A DNA stretch of 64,000 bases from Paracoccaceae bacterium (GTDB taxonomy: Bacteria > Pseudomonadota > Alphaproteobacteria > Rhodobacterales > Rhodobacteraceae), in contig NVUX02000074.1 of the NCBI GenBank assembly GCA_002402045.2, positions 124,001 to 188,000 on the forward strand, read 5' to 3'. The notes under the pieces are model-generated. The model searched no databases, was not told the origin of the DNA, and saw nothing but the letters and a program-made list of their open reading frames with translations. Below, in pieces: positions 18,631-28,563 of this stretch. The position numbers were made by a program, and so were the translations under genes. Positions within the stretch are counted from its first letter, which is position 1, and every line of letters begins with the position of its first letter.

Positions 18631-20148
18631 ATGATATTGTCTGACGATCAGGCCGAAGCCTATGATACCATTGCCGCTGAGCTCTTAAAGGCGGGGGTGG
18701 ATCTGGAACGGGAGCAGCTGACGCTGCCCACGGGGCGGAGCGATTCTGTGTTGGCGGTTTTGGGCAAGGCGGGCTCGGGTAAAACCATGCTTTTGGCCAA
18801 GCTTGTGACGGCGGTTTGTGATCTCGGAATTGACGTTGTCTCCGGCGATTACGAGGGCAAACCGCGGCCAGACAAGCGGACATTGGCGGTGCTGGCCCCC
18901 ACCAACAAAGCGGCCAGCGTGCTGCGGCGGCACGGGGTGCCCGCAACCACGATTCACCGTATAATTTACACCCCGATTTATGATCCGGAATATGAGAAAA
19001 TTGCGGAATGGCTTGAGGGCCGCGCCACGAGGCCCGAGATTGAAGGGCTGACAGACGCGGCGCTGGATCGTGCCGAAGCGTTTTTTAAAATCCATAAATC
19101 TATCCCTGGAGCGCTGGCCACGGCGGGCTTGCGGGGGTCTGATTTTATTACCGGCTGGAAGCGGCGCTCAGACCCATTGGACATTGGCTTTGTGGACGAA
19201 AGCTCGATGCTGGACGATAAGCAGCTGGAAGACCTGAAGGCGCTTTTCCCGACGCTGGTGCTATTTGGGGATCCGGCGCAGCTCGCCCCCGTGGGGCAAT
19301 CTGGCGCGATGTCTTTTGATAAGCTGCCGGAAAAGCGCAAGCTCATTTTGAGCCGTGTGCACCGACAGGCGGCTGATAACCCGATTCTTGATTTGGCCCA
19401 TGCGCTGAGTGACCCTTCGCTGAGTTTTTACGATTTTGAGCAGATGCTCAGCGCGGCGGCGGCCAAGGATGACCGCGTGGTGATGGCGCCGCGGGTAGAC
19501 GCCGACATGATGGCGCGCTCGCCGGTGCTGGTATGGCGCAATGCCACCCGCATTCGGCTGATCGCGGCCTTTCGCGCCGTGCATGATGCGCCTGAAACCG
19601 CGCTGCTCACCGGGGAGCCGCTGATTTGTGATGGCATTGAGCTGCCAGTAAAACATCGCAAAAAACGGATAGACCTTGAAGCGCGCGGGTTGATCAAGGG
19701 CGCGCAGTGCATTTACCTCGGGCCGGGCAAAAAACCGGGCTTTAGCCGGCTTTTTGTGATGGGCGCGGCAGACCCGCTGGTAAATGCCGCCTCGATTATT
19801 CAAATCGAGCTACCGGACGAAGAGGAGCCCATGATTGTGACCGCAGCAAAAATGGGCGCGGCGTTTCTGCATGGCGCGGCCGTAACCACCCATAAGGCGC
19901 AAGGTTCGCAATGGCCTGCGGTGCAGGTGTTTGGGCCAGACCTCCAGATCGCCGCTAAAATGGGGCGGGTGGAGGCCGGTATTCCGCTGTGGAAGCGGCT
20001 GGCTTATGTCGCCATCACCCGCGCTGAAGAGCGGCTATATTGGGTTACGCGCTATGCGTTGGCGCGGCCAAAACAGCCGCTGGGTGTGAGCGACCTTGAT
20101 ATGACCCCCGCAAAGCTGAAACTAACGGCGGAAGATGACGGGGTTTAA
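18631..20148 (+). CDS. RecD/Dda-like SF1 helicase/ATPase
   Basis: LGKAGSGKT Walker A; LAPTNKAASVLRRHGV; FVDESSMLDD; FGDPAQLAPVG; SRVHRQ; TTHKAQGSQW; VAITRAEERLYWVTR. Confidence 0.9.
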   Translation: MILSDDQAEAYDTIAAELLKAGVDLEREQLTLPTGRSDSVLAVLGKAGSGKTMLLAKLVTAVCDLGIDVVSGDYEGKPRPDKRTLAVLAPTNKAASVLRRHGVPATTIHRIIYTPIYDPEYEKIAEWLEGRATRPEIEGLTDAALDRAEAFFKIHKSIPGALATAGLRGSDFITGWKRRSDPLDIGFVDESSMLDDKQLEDLKALFPTLVLFGDPAQLAPVGQSGAMSFDKLPEKRKLILSRVHRQAADNPILDLAHALSDPSLSFYDFEQMLSAAAAKDDRVVMAPRVDADMMARSPVLVWRNATRIRLIAAFRAVHDAPETALLTGEPLICDGIELPVKHRKKRIDLEARGLIKGAQCIYLGPGKKPGFSRLFVMGAADPLVNAASIIQIELPDEEEPMIVTAAKMGAAFLHGAAVTTHKAQGSQWPAVQVFGPDLQIAAKMGRVEAGIPLWKRLAYVAITRAEERLYWVTRYALARPKQPLGVSDLDMTPAKLKLTAEDDGV

Positions 20149-20167
20149 CCCCTATTTTGCCAAAGTG

Positions 20168-20190
20168 AGGTGCGTGGAGGCCACGCACCT
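20168..20190. terminator. Probable bidirectional terminator
   Basis: AGGTGCGTGG-AGG-CCACGCACCT (10-bp perfect stem, 3-nt loop) between convergent genes. Confidence 0.75.
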
Positions 20191-20197
20191 TTGAAGC

Positions 20198-20515
20198 CTA
20201 TGAGCCGCAGAGTGCCAAAGCCGCAGTTGCCTGAGCCTGAGTCGGTTCAAGCCGCGCTTGCAAGTTCGCAAGATTCTGGCGTTCTTTGGCGACATTTACC
20301 GACACCTGAACGTCCTCAAGCTGGGTTCCGTCAGCCGAAACCTGCCGGACGACGGAAAATCCATTTTCAATAGATTGCTCAGAGGCTTGAATGGCACCTT
20401 GTAGCGCATACAATTCAGAATTGGCGTGTGATTCGCATGTGCCACCCAGCGGGGTGGAGCTTGATGAGCACGCCGCCAATAGGGCCGCGGTTCCGAGAAA
20501 TAAAACGATACGCAT
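20198..20515 (-). CDS. Small putative lipoprotein
   Basis: MRIVLFLGTAALLAACSSSSTPLGG: signal peptide with LAAC lipobox. Confidence 0.75.
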   Translation of the reverse strand: MRIVLFLGTAALLAACSSSSTPLGGTCESHANSELYALQGAIQASEQSIENGFSVVRQVSADGTQLEDVQVSVNVAKERQNLANLQARLEPTQAQATAALALCGS

Positions 20516-20574
20516 TGGGCGTCTCCTGTACTGGTAAAAAACCTATGTTTACGCTTTATTTACCAATATTCAAG

Positions 20575-21114
20575 TCATGCAGATGACATATAGTTAAAAG
20601 CCTCGGCTTTAAGCGCCTCCATTTGCTTTGTCAGCAGCGTTATTGTGCGGTCATTCCCGAGCTTGCCGCGCGCATCAAATGCCTCAGCCGCGTTGCCGAT
20701 CATCACCTCGGGGGCTTGCAATATGCGCGGATTGAAGGTTGTCATGCAGTGGCGCAAAGAATATTGCGCCCGCACACCGCCGGTGATGCCACTTGAGGCC
20801 GACATGATGGCCACAGGCTTGCCCGCCCAGGCCGCAGGGCGCACCACGCTAATCCAATCCAGCGCGTTTTTCAGCACGCCGGAGAGGTTTTTATTGTATT
20901 CTGGTGTGGCGATGATCACCGCGTCGGCGGCGGCGATTTCGGCATGGAGCTTCAGCACAGCCTCGGGCTTTTCCGCTATATCTTCGTTAAATAGCGGCAG
21001 GTTTAGGTTGGCGAGCGTGTAAACGCTGGGCGCAAATAGCCGTGCGGCCTCGGCCAGCAGCATGGTGTTAAAAGAGTTGGCGCGTAGCGAGCCAGATATG
21101 CCAAGTAGTTTCAT
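20575..21114 (-). CDS. NADPH-dependent FMN reductase family protein
   Basis: MKLLGISGSLRANSFNTMLLAEA, ATPEYNKNLSGVLKNALDW. Start 21114 preferred over 21162. Confidence 0.88.
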   Translation of the reverse strand: MKLLGISGSLRANSFNTMLLAEAARLFAPSVYTLANLNLPLFNEDIAEKPEAVLKLHAEIAAADAVIIATPEYNKNLSGVLKNALDWISVVRPAAWAGKPVAIMSASSGITGGVRAQYSLRHCMTTFNPRILQAPEVMIGNAAEAFDARGKLGNDRTITLLTKQMEALKAEAFNYMSSA

Positions 21115-21267
21115 TTTATTCCCCTTTTGGCAAATGATGAGCCGAATGCCGCTCAAGCGCAACGATATCTTGTGGATAAGGGCTACATTGCTGCAATATT
21201 AAGTAGAATTACTTGACTCTGAGCGCCTCGCGCGGAATCTTGCAGCACTATTGGAGAATCGCGACAG

Positions 21268-24200
21268 GTGCAGTTTAGCAAGCTAAGATTATTGGGGTTT
21301 AAAAGCTTTGTGGACCCGACAGAACTGGTGATCAGGCCGGGGCTGACGGGAGTCGTGGGGCCAAATGGCTGTGGGAAATCCAACTTGCTGGAAGCCTTGC
21401 GCTGGGTGATGGGGGAAAACCGCGCCAGCGCGATGCGCGGCGGTGGGATGGATGATGTGATTTTTGCTGGCGCCGATAGCCGCCCCGCCCGCAATTTTGC
21501 CGAGGTGACGCTGACGCTGGATAACCGCGAGCGGCTGGCGCCAGCAGCGTTTAACACCGAAGACACTTTGGAAATTGTGCGGCGGATCACGCGGGATGCG
21601 GGCTCGGCCTATAAGGTGAATGGCAAGGAGTGCCGCGCGCGCGATGTGCAAATGCTGTTTGCGGATGCCTCAACGGGGGCGCACTCGCCCGCGTTGGTGC
21701 GGCAGGGGCAAATTGCGGAGCTGATTAGCGCCAAACCAAAGGCAAGGCGGCGCGTGCTGGAAGAGGCGGCGGGGATTTCTGGCCTTTATAAGCGGCGGCA
21801 TGAGGCCGAGCTGAAGCTGAACGGTACCGAGAGCAACCTTGTGCGGGTTGAGGATGTGCTGGAGCAGCTGGATAGCCAGCTGCGCACGCTGGAGCGACAG
21901 GCCAAGCAGGCGGCGCGCTATCGGACAATTGCCGATGAGCTGCGGCGCTCCGAGGGGCTTTTGCTCTATCGCCGTTGGCGTGAGGCAGATGTGGAGCGGC
22001 TGGCTTCGGAAAGCGCGCTGGGGGCGGCTCGAAAGGCCGCTGCGGGGGCGCAGGGGCAGGCCTTGGCCGCCGTAAAAACGCGGGAAGCGGCAGAGGGCAA
22101 GGTGCCGCCATTGCGAGAAGAAGAGGCGATTGCGGGGGCGGTTTTGCAGCGGCTTCAAGTGGAGCAGGCGGCGCTGGCGGAGCAGGAAGCGCGGGCGCGG
22201 CAATCGATTGCAGACCTTGAGACACGCATTGTGCAGCTGGAAAAAGATGCCGAGCGGGAAGCCGGGCTAAACAAAGATGCTGGCGAAACGGTTGAGCGGC
22301 TAAACTGGGAGGTCGAGGCGCTGGCAAAGGCGAGCGCGGGGCAAGGCGATAAGCTGTATGAGGCCAAAGACGCCGCCTATGAGGCCGCCCAGAGCTTGCA
22401 AAATGTTGAGGCCGAGGCCGACCAGCTATCTGAAGATGCAGCAAGGCTTGCGGCGCGGCATCAGTCTGCCAAGCGGCGGCTGGACGATGCCACGGGGCTG
22501 GTCGCTAAGCTGGCGGGTGAGATTGCAAAAGCGCAAGCTGCGCAAGTGGAGGTGGCGGCGGCTTTTGGCGCGGCCAAAGCGCAGGTTGCAGAGGTGGAAG
22601 CCTTGCAAACTGCCAGCGCAGCAGAAGCCGAGGCTGCGGACGCGCAACTGCTGGCCGCCGAAGAGCGGCGGGCCGAGGCGCAGCGGATTGAAGGGGATAC
22701 GCGGGTTGCTCTGAGCGAGGCCGATGGCGAGGCCAAGGCGCATGAGGGAGAGCGCGCCGCCTTGCAGCGGTTGATTTTGCGGGACCAGAGCGATGGCGCA
22801 CAGATATTGGATAATGTGCGGGCCGAAAAAGGCTATGAGGCGGCGCTGGGCGCTGCCTTGGCGGATGATTTGAAGGCGCCGGAAGTGGGCATGGACGCGG
22901 CCTCGGGCTGGGTTGAATATGAGGCCATGGCGGATGTGCCTGCCTTGCCCGCCGGAGCCGCGCGTCTGGCATTATATGTGGCTGCACCCGAAGCGCTCGC
23001 GCGGCGGCTGCAAATGGTGGGTATTGTGGCGCGCTCTGAGGGCGCTTTGCTGCAAGGGCAGCTTTTACCGGGGCAGCGGCTGGTTTCGGTTGAGGGGGAT
23101 TTGTGGCGCTGGGATGGCTTTAGGGCCGGCGCTGAGGATGCACCCTCAGAAGCGGCGCTGCGGTTGCAACGGCAGAACCGGTTGGCAGATTTAGAAGACG
23201 CGGCCGCTATTGCGCAGGCGCGGGCTTCGAAAACGCGGGCGGCGCATGCCTCAGCCAAGGCGCTTTTGGAGGCGGCACAGGCAGAGGATCAAGCGGCGCG
23301 TGCGGCGCGGCGGCGCGCAGAAGACGCGGCCACGACCGCGGTGCGGCAGGTTTCAAAAGCACGGGCAGAAGCGGAGTCTTTTGCGGCGCGAGTTGAGAGC
23401 TATGAGCTGGCGGTGAAACGGCGTGAAGAAGATGCAACGGCAGCGCGCATGAGCCTTTCTGAGGCCGAAACAGGGGTGGCTGAATTGGGCGATCTCGAGG
23501 TCGCACGCGAGGCTTTGGAGCGGCATAAGCTTAGCGTGGAAGCGGCGCGGCTCACGATGATGACCAAGCGCTCGATTGCTGACGATCTGCGCCGTGAAGG
23601 CGAAGCGCGGGTGCGGCGCTTACGTGAGATTGAAAAGGAAAAAGGCAACTGGGCGCGGCGGCTTGAGAATGCCGAGCGGCACCTGGAAGAGCTGGCGGCG
23701 CGAATAGAGACCGGCCAGCAAGAGCTGAAGCAGGCCAAAGTGGCGCCTGCGGAGATTGAGGCTCGCCGCTCTGAAATGGCAACGGCATTCGACAAAGCCG
23801 AGGCGCGCCGCAAAACGGCGGCGGACCTACTCGCCAAGGGTGAAGCGGCGCTTCGGGAGGCCGAGGATGGCGAAAGACTGGCGGAGCGCGCGGCCTCTGA
23901 ATCGCGAGAAATGCGGGCGCGCGCGGAAGCGGTGAGCGAGGCCGCGCTGGAACGCGTTGGCATTGCCGCAACGCGTGTGGCTGAAGAAACTGGCGTAGCG
24001 CCGCAAGCACTGCTGGAAACGCTGGAGGCTGATCCTGAGCAGATGCCGGATTCCGAGGTGATCGAAACCGATGTGACGCGGCTTAAGCGGCAGCGGGATG
24101 CACTGGGTGCGGTGAACCTGCGTGCTGAGGAAGATGCCACAGAAGTGCGCGATGAGCTGGAAGCTTTGCGCGCTGAAAAGGTGGACCTTGAGGCGGCGGT

Positions 24201-24726
24201 GGCCAAGCTACGCCACGGTATTGCCAACCTCAATTCCGAGGGGCGAGAGCGGCTTTTGGCGGCATTTGAGACCGTAAACAAGAACTTTGAAATGCTGTTC
24301 AAGCACTTGTTTGGTGGGGGTGCGGCCGAGCTGGTGCTGGTGGAGTCGGACGACCCGCTGGAAGCCGGGCTTGAGATTATGTGCCAGCCGCCGGGCAAAA
24401 AGCTGTCGACGCTGTCGCTGCTTTCCGGCGGCGAGCAAACCTTGACGGCGATGTCGCTTATTTTTGCGGTTTTCCTTGCCAATCCAAGCCCGATTTGTGT
24501 GCTGGATGAGGTGGACGCGCCACTGGACGATGCGAATGTGACCCGCTTTTGTGATTTACTTGACGAGATGACGGCGCAAACCAATACCCGCTTCCTGATC
24601 ATCACGCACCACGCCGTAACCATGAGCCGGATGGAACGGCTTTTTGGGGTGACTATGGGCGAAATGGGTGTGTCGCAACTGGTGTCGGTTGATTTACGGC
24701 AAGCAGAAGAGATTGTTGAAGCCTAG
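21268..24726 (+). CDS. smc: Chromosome segregation protein SMC
   Basis: 1152 aa; GTG start; MQFSKLRLLGFKSFVDPTELVIRPGLTGVVGPNGCGKSN, long coiled coils, LSGGEQTLTAMSLIFAVFLANPSPICVLDEVDAPLDDAN. Confidence 0.97.
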   Translation: MQFSKLRLLGFKSFVDPTELVIRPGLTGVVGPNGCGKSNLLEALRWVMGENRASAMRGGGMDDVIFAGADSRPARNFAEVTLTLDNRERLAPAAFNTEDTLEIVRRITRDAGSAYKVNGKECRARDVQMLFADASTGAHSPALVRQGQIAELISAKPKARRRVLEEAAGISGLYKRRHEAELKLNGTESNLVRVEDVLEQLDSQLRTLERQAKQAARYRTIADELRRSEGLLLYRRWREADVERLASESALGAARKAAAGAQGQALAAVKTREAAEGKVPPLREEEAIAGAVLQRLQVEQAALAEQEARARQSIADLETRIVQLEKDAEREAGLNKDAGETVERLNWEVEALAKASAGQGDKLYEAKDAAYEAAQSLQNVEAEADQLSEDAARLAARHQSAKRRLDDATGLVAKLAGEIAKAQAAQVEVAAAFGAAKAQVAEVEALQTASAAEAEAADAQLLAAEERRAEAQRIEGDTRVALSEADGEAKAHEGERAALQRLILRDQSDGAQILDNVRAEKGYEAALGAALADDLKAPEVGMDAASGWVEYEAMADVPALPAGAARLALYVAAPEALARRLQMVGIVARSEGALLQGQLLPGQRLVSVEGDLWRWDGFRAGAEDAPSEAALRLQRQNRLADLEDAAAIAQARASKTRAAHASAKALLEAAQAEDQAARAARRRAEDAATTAVRQVSKARAEAESFAARVESYELAVKRREEDATAARMSLSEAETGVAELGDLEVAREALERHKLSVEAARLTMMTKRSIADDLRREGEARVRRLREIEKEKGNWARRLENAERHLEELAARIETGQQELKQAKVAPAEIEARRSEMATAFDKAEARRKTAADLLAKGEAALREAEDGERLAERAASESREMRARAEAVSEAALERVGIAATRVAEETGVAPQALLETLEADPEQMPDSEVIETDVTRLKRQRDALGAVNLRAEEDATEVRDELEALRAEKVDLEAAVAKLRHGIANLNSEGRERLLAAFETVNKNFEMLFKHLFGGGAAELVLVESDDPLEAGLEIMCQPPGKKLSTLSLLSGGEQTLTAMSLIFAVFLANPSPICVLDEVDAPLDDANVTRFCDLLDEMTAQTNTRFLIITHHAVTMSRMERLFGVTMGEMGVSQLVSVDLRQAEEIVEA

Positions 24727-24770
24727 GCTAAGCCTATTGAAATTGCACGTAAAATACATATGTAGATTGC

Positions 24771-25904
24771 ATGAAAAGTGTCAAACTCCCCCCTATGACC
24801 ATTCGCCGCCTCAGCTTCCTACTATCCATAATCGCTATCGGGCTGGCGAGCGTTTCGCTATACATCGGGCCTGACACCACGGCGCTTACGTGTGTGAACC
24901 GTGGAAAATCTTCCGGAATATTATCGGCCTGCACCGCACTGATTGAAAACCCTGATACCGAACCCGATGAGCTTCCGGTGTATTTGTATAAGCGCGCATG
25001 GGCTGCTGGCAGGATGGATGATTTTGAAATGGCGCTGGCGGACATGAACCGAGCGCTCGAGTTGCGGCCCAATACCCCCCTTATTTGGGTATATAGAGCC
25101 TTTATAAACAACGCCAAAGGGGATTTTTTCGCCGCAGACGCAGATTTTGATCAGGCGTTGGCGCTCGCGCCGGAGAACCTGTTTACCATCATGGATCGAG
25201 CCGTTATTTACACGGGCCGCAGGGCCTATGAGGATGCCTTGCGCGACTATGAGCGCGCATCGGAAATTGACCCCGAGAGCAAAAGAGCGGCGATAGGCGT
25301 CATTAACTCTTTGGAAAAGCTGGGCGCGTTTGATCAGGCCATTGAGCGCCGAATAGCCGCTGCCACGCAATGGCCAGAGGATGCTGATTTACTATATAAT
25401 CTCGGCAGTTTACAGTATGGCACACAAGACTATCGGGCAGCGATTTCCAGTTTTGAAGCTGCGGCGCGGCTTGATCCGGACCATGAGCTAAGCCTGTTTC
25501 TTCTTGGGGCGACGAATTTGAGATTGGGGAATATTTCTCTCGGGAAATCTTATATCGAGCAGTTTGCCGCCCAGTTCGCACAGAGCATGGAAACCGATGG
25601 GGGCCTCTATAGGCGGGCTATTGCACTTATCGCCAACGTGACCCAGCTGGCCGGCAATACCGAGTTCTTTTTCCGGGGTGCTAGCTATGCGGTTATAGGC
25701 CAACCGGAGCTTTCACGCGCGGCCTTCCAGCGCTATTTGGAGAGTGGTGGGCGCAATGCGATGCTCATAATGCAGGATCTTTTGGCGCCCTACTATGAGT
25801 GCGCTGGCGCTAATTGCGACGGGCGCATTGATGAGGGCTATGAAGCCGCCCTCAACCGCTATATTGATGCGACAGCCAACGAATTTTTACTCGATAAATA
25901 TTAA
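24771..25904 (+). CDS. TPR-repeat protein with N-terminal membrane anchor
   Basis: Repeated 34-residue-type helices (e.g. DFEMALADMNRALELRPNTPLIWVYRAF, YEDALRDYERASEIDPES, DYRAAISSFEAAARLDPDHE). Confidence 0.85.
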   Translation: MKSVKLPPMTIRRLSFLLSIIAIGLASVSLYIGPDTTALTCVNRGKSSGILSACTALIENPDTEPDELPVYLYKRAWAAGRMDDFEMALADMNRALELRPNTPLIWVYRAFINNAKGDFFAADADFDQALALAPENLFTIMDRAVIYTGRRAYEDALRDYERASEIDPESKRAAIGVINSLEKLGAFDQAIERRIAAATQWPEDADLLYNLGSLQYGTQDYRAAISSFEAAARLDPDHELSLFLLGATNLRLGNISLGKSYIEQFAAQFAQSMETDGGLYRRAIALIANVTQLAGNTEFFFRGASYAVIGQPELSRAAFQRYLESGGRNAMLIMQDLLAPYYECAGANCDGRIDEGYEAALNRYIDATANEFLLDKY

Positions 25905-25909
25905 GCGCT

Positions 25910-26341
25910 TCACATATGGCTTTGCACCCAAGCTTTGATTTGGTCGGCTCTTAGGGCCCCCGATTGGCGGGCGACTTCTTTGCCGTTTTTGAATAGGGCC
26001 ATGGTCGGAATGCCACGAATATTGTGGCGCTGGGAAACCGCGGGAAATTCTTCGGTGTTGATTTTGGCAAAGCGGGCGGCGGTGCCGATTTGGGTGGCGG
26101 CTTTTGAAAACTCAGGCGCCATCATCCGGCAGGGGCCGCACCACGGGGCCCAAAAATCTACCACCAGCGGGAGCTGGTCACGCTTGCTGGCTTTGGCTAG
26201 GGTGGGCGCGTCAATTTCGGTGACTTTGGGCACGTTAAGCGCGTGGCCGCAGGCGGCGCATTTTGGCTTGGCGGAAAGGCGCTCTTCGGGAACACGATTT
26301 ACGGTGCCGCAAGATAGACAGGTAAGGTTTTTGGCAGGCAT
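25910..26341 (-). CDS. trxC: Thioredoxin 2 (TrxC type, N-terminal zinc finger)
   Basis: CLSCGTVNRVPEERLSAKPKCAACG zinc ribbon and FWAPWCGPCRMMAPEF active site. Confidence 0.92.
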   Translation of the reverse strand: MPAKNLTCLSCGTVNRVPEERLSAKPKCAACGHALNVPKVTEIDAPTLAKASKRDQLPLVVDFWAPWCGPCRMMAPEFSKAATQIGTAARFAKINTEEFPAVSQRHNIRGIPTMALFKNGKEVARQSGALRADQIKAWVQSHM

Positions 26342-26397
26342 GGTGAGGCTCCTGAAATATTCTAGTTATTGCATATATTGAGCTGGTGGGCGGATTT

Positions 26398-27273
26398 TCA
26401 AGGGGTGGCAGTGACTTGGGCGTCAATAATCTGGCGAATATTGGCGATGGGGAGGTCGGACTCTTCGCCAGCGCGATGGACAAGTACCAAGCGGCGGATT
26501 TCTTGCGGGGCGCAAAATGGCACGATGGTAAGGTGGCGCGCCAATGGGGGCGCAAGGAAACGCTGCGGGACGATAGAAACCCCAAAGCCTTCCCGCACCA
26601 TTTTTTCGATGGCATCCAGGCTATCAACTTCCATAATTTCATTCACGCGAATCCCGCGGGATTGCAGGCGGGCAGACACTTGATGGCCCATCCATGTCAT
26701 GGCTTCAAAGGCAATAAAGGGCTGGGTTGTAAGGAGAGATTCGTCGGAGGCGATGGGCAGGTGTTTGGGGGCGATCACATAAAGCGGCTCGATGACGAGC
26801 TCTTGCACTTGCAGCTCGGGCAGGGCCGATATGGGCGCAGTGAGAATCGCGAAATCCAGATCAAGATTAAGGACTTGCAGCGCGAGGGTGCTCGAAAGCC
26901 CCGATTTAACCTTGATACGAATGCCAGGCTGGCGCTTTTGCAGCTCTCGCAGCACTACCGGCAGCAGGTGCTGGGTTTCGGTGGGCACAATACCAAACGA
27001 AATTTGGTCTCGGTGTTGCAGGCCCTTGCCTATCAGCTTAACGGTGTTCACCATTTTTAGCGCCTTCTGCGCCGCCAGCGCGGTGGCCTTTCCGGTGGGC
27101 GTAAAGGTGGCGGGGCGGGTGGAGCGGTCAAACAGCTTTTGGCCAAATTCCTCTTCCAGCGTGCGAATTTGCAATGAAATGGCTGAATGGCTCAGCGAGA
27201 CCTTGTCGGCAGCGGCGGAAAAGCTATTGTTCTCGTAAATCGCTACGAGGGTTTCGAGCTGTTGGATGTTCAT
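26398..27273 (-). CDS. LysR family transcriptional regulator
   Basis: MNIQQLETLVAIYENNSFSAAADKVSLSHSAISLQIRTLEEEFGQKLFDR. Start 27273 preferred over 27306. Confidence 0.93.
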   Translation of the reverse strand: MNIQQLETLVAIYENNSFSAAADKVSLSHSAISLQIRTLEEEFGQKLFDRSTRPATFTPTGKATALAAQKALKMVNTVKLIGKGLQHRDQISFGIVPTETQHLLPVVLRELQKRQPGIRIKVKSGLSSTLALQVLNLDLDFAILTAPISALPELQVQELVIEPLYVIAPKHLPIASDESLLTTQPFIAFEAMTWMGHQVSARLQSRGIRVNEIMEVDSLDAIEKMVREGFGVSIVPQRFLAPPLARHLTIVPFCAPQEIRRLVLVHRAGEESDLPIANIRQIIDAQVTATP

Positions 27274-27363
27274 AGATAGACCCTTCTTTGTAAGAATTGC
27301 TAACACTAAAGACAGAATATGTCACTTTTATTATGAAATACTGGCGCTATGCTGGGCAAGGAA

Positions 27364-28560
27364 ATGGAATCAATAATGCCAAACACACAAAAACAAGGGC
27401 CGCTGACAGGGGTTAAAGTGCTGGATATGTCTCGCATATTGGCGGGGCCAAGCAGCACGCAATTGTTGGGCGATTATGGCGCTGATGTGGTTAAAATTGA
27501 GCGGCCCGGCGTGGGAGATGACACCCGCAAATGGGGCCCTCCCTATGTGAAAGATGCTGAGGGTAATGAGACCAGCGAGAGCGCGTATTACTTGGCGGCG
27601 AACCGCAACAAGCGCTCGGTGGCGGTGGATATTGCGACGCCTGAGGGGGCGGCGCTGATTAAGGAGTTGGCCGCCAAGGCGGATGTGTTGGTGGAGAATT
27701 ATAAGTTCGGCGGGTTGAAGAAATATGGGCTGGATTATGACGAGATCCGCAAAATAAACCCCAGTATTATCTATTGCTCTATTACCGGTTTTGGCCAAAC
27801 GGGGCCAAATGCAGCGCTGCCGGGATATGACCTGATGGCGCAGGGGTATGGCGGCATTATGAGCCTCACGGGCGAACCTGATGGCACACCGATGAAGGTG
27901 GGCGTGGGCATCGCTGATGTGATGTGCGGCATGTATGCGGCCACTGCCGTTTTGGCGGCCCTGCGGCACAGAGACCAAACCGGCGAGGGCCAGCAGATTG
28001 ATGTGGCCTTGGTGGATAGCCAGATCGCGTGGCTGATTAATGAAGGCACCAATTATTTGCAATCGGGCGAGCTTCCCAAGCGGCGGGGCAATGGCCACCC
28101 CAATATTGTGCCCTATCAGGTGTTTGAAGCCAAAGATGGCCATGTGATTGTGGCGGTGGGCAATGACAGCCAGTTTGGCCGGTTTTGCGAAATTTTGGGC
28201 GTGCCAGAAATGGCCAAGGATGCTTCCTTTGCGACCAATATCAATCGGATTAAAAACCGCGAGGTGCTGCTGCCTAAGCTGGAAGCGCTGTTCGCAACGC
28301 GCAGCAAAGATGAAATGCTGGCGGCGATGAAGGCAAATAATGTGCCGTGCGGTGAGGTGAATAACCTTGCCGAAGTGTTTGCCAGCCCACAAGTGGCGGC
28401 GCGAGAAATGGTAGTGGAAATGGACCATCCGCATAGCCCCGTAAAGCTGATCGCCAATCCGGTGAAGTTTTCGAAAACGCCGGTAACCTATAGAAAAGCG
28501 CCGCCTTTGTGTGGGGCAGATACAGATGAAGTGATGAAAGACTGGCTCGGGAAAGGCTAA
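27364..28560 (+). CDS. CaiB/BaiF family CoA transferase
   Basis: GVKVLDMSRILAGPSSTQLLGDYGADVVKIERPGVGDDTRKWGPP; YYLAANRNKRSVAVD. Start 27349, 27364 or 27376. Confidence 0.93.
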   Translation: MESIMPNTQKQGPLTGVKVLDMSRILAGPSSTQLLGDYGADVVKIERPGVGDDTRKWGPPYVKDAEGNETSESAYYLAANRNKRSVAVDIATPEGAALIKELAAKADVLVENYKFGGLKKYGLDYDEIRKINPSIIYCSITGFGQTGPNAALPGYDLMAQGYGGIMSLTGEPDGTPMKVGVGIADVMCGMYAATAVLAALRHRDQTGEGQQIDVALVDSQIAWLINEGTNYLQSGELPKRRGNGHPNIVPYQVFEAKDGHVIVAVGNDSQFGRFCEILGVPEMAKDASFATNINRIKNREVLLPKLEALFATRSKDEMLAAMKANNVPCGEVNNLAEVFASPQVAAREMVVEMDHPHSPVKLIANPVKFSKTPVTYRKAPPLCGADTDEVMKDWLGKG

Positions 28561-28563
28561 TGG

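Noticed and set aside
20170-20373. 67-aa ORF starting within a terminator stem
   Set aside because: Antisense to the lipoprotein gene and starts inside the bidirectional terminator.
22505-22987. Proline/arginine-rich ORFs and repetitive codons inside smc
   Set aside because: Explained by Ala/Glu-rich coiled-coil coding on the other strand; not tandem DNA repeats.
23400-24623. 407-aa minus-strand ORF opposite smc
   Set aside because: Ser/Ala/Arg-rich low-complexity translation opposite the conserved SMC C-terminus; shadow ORF.
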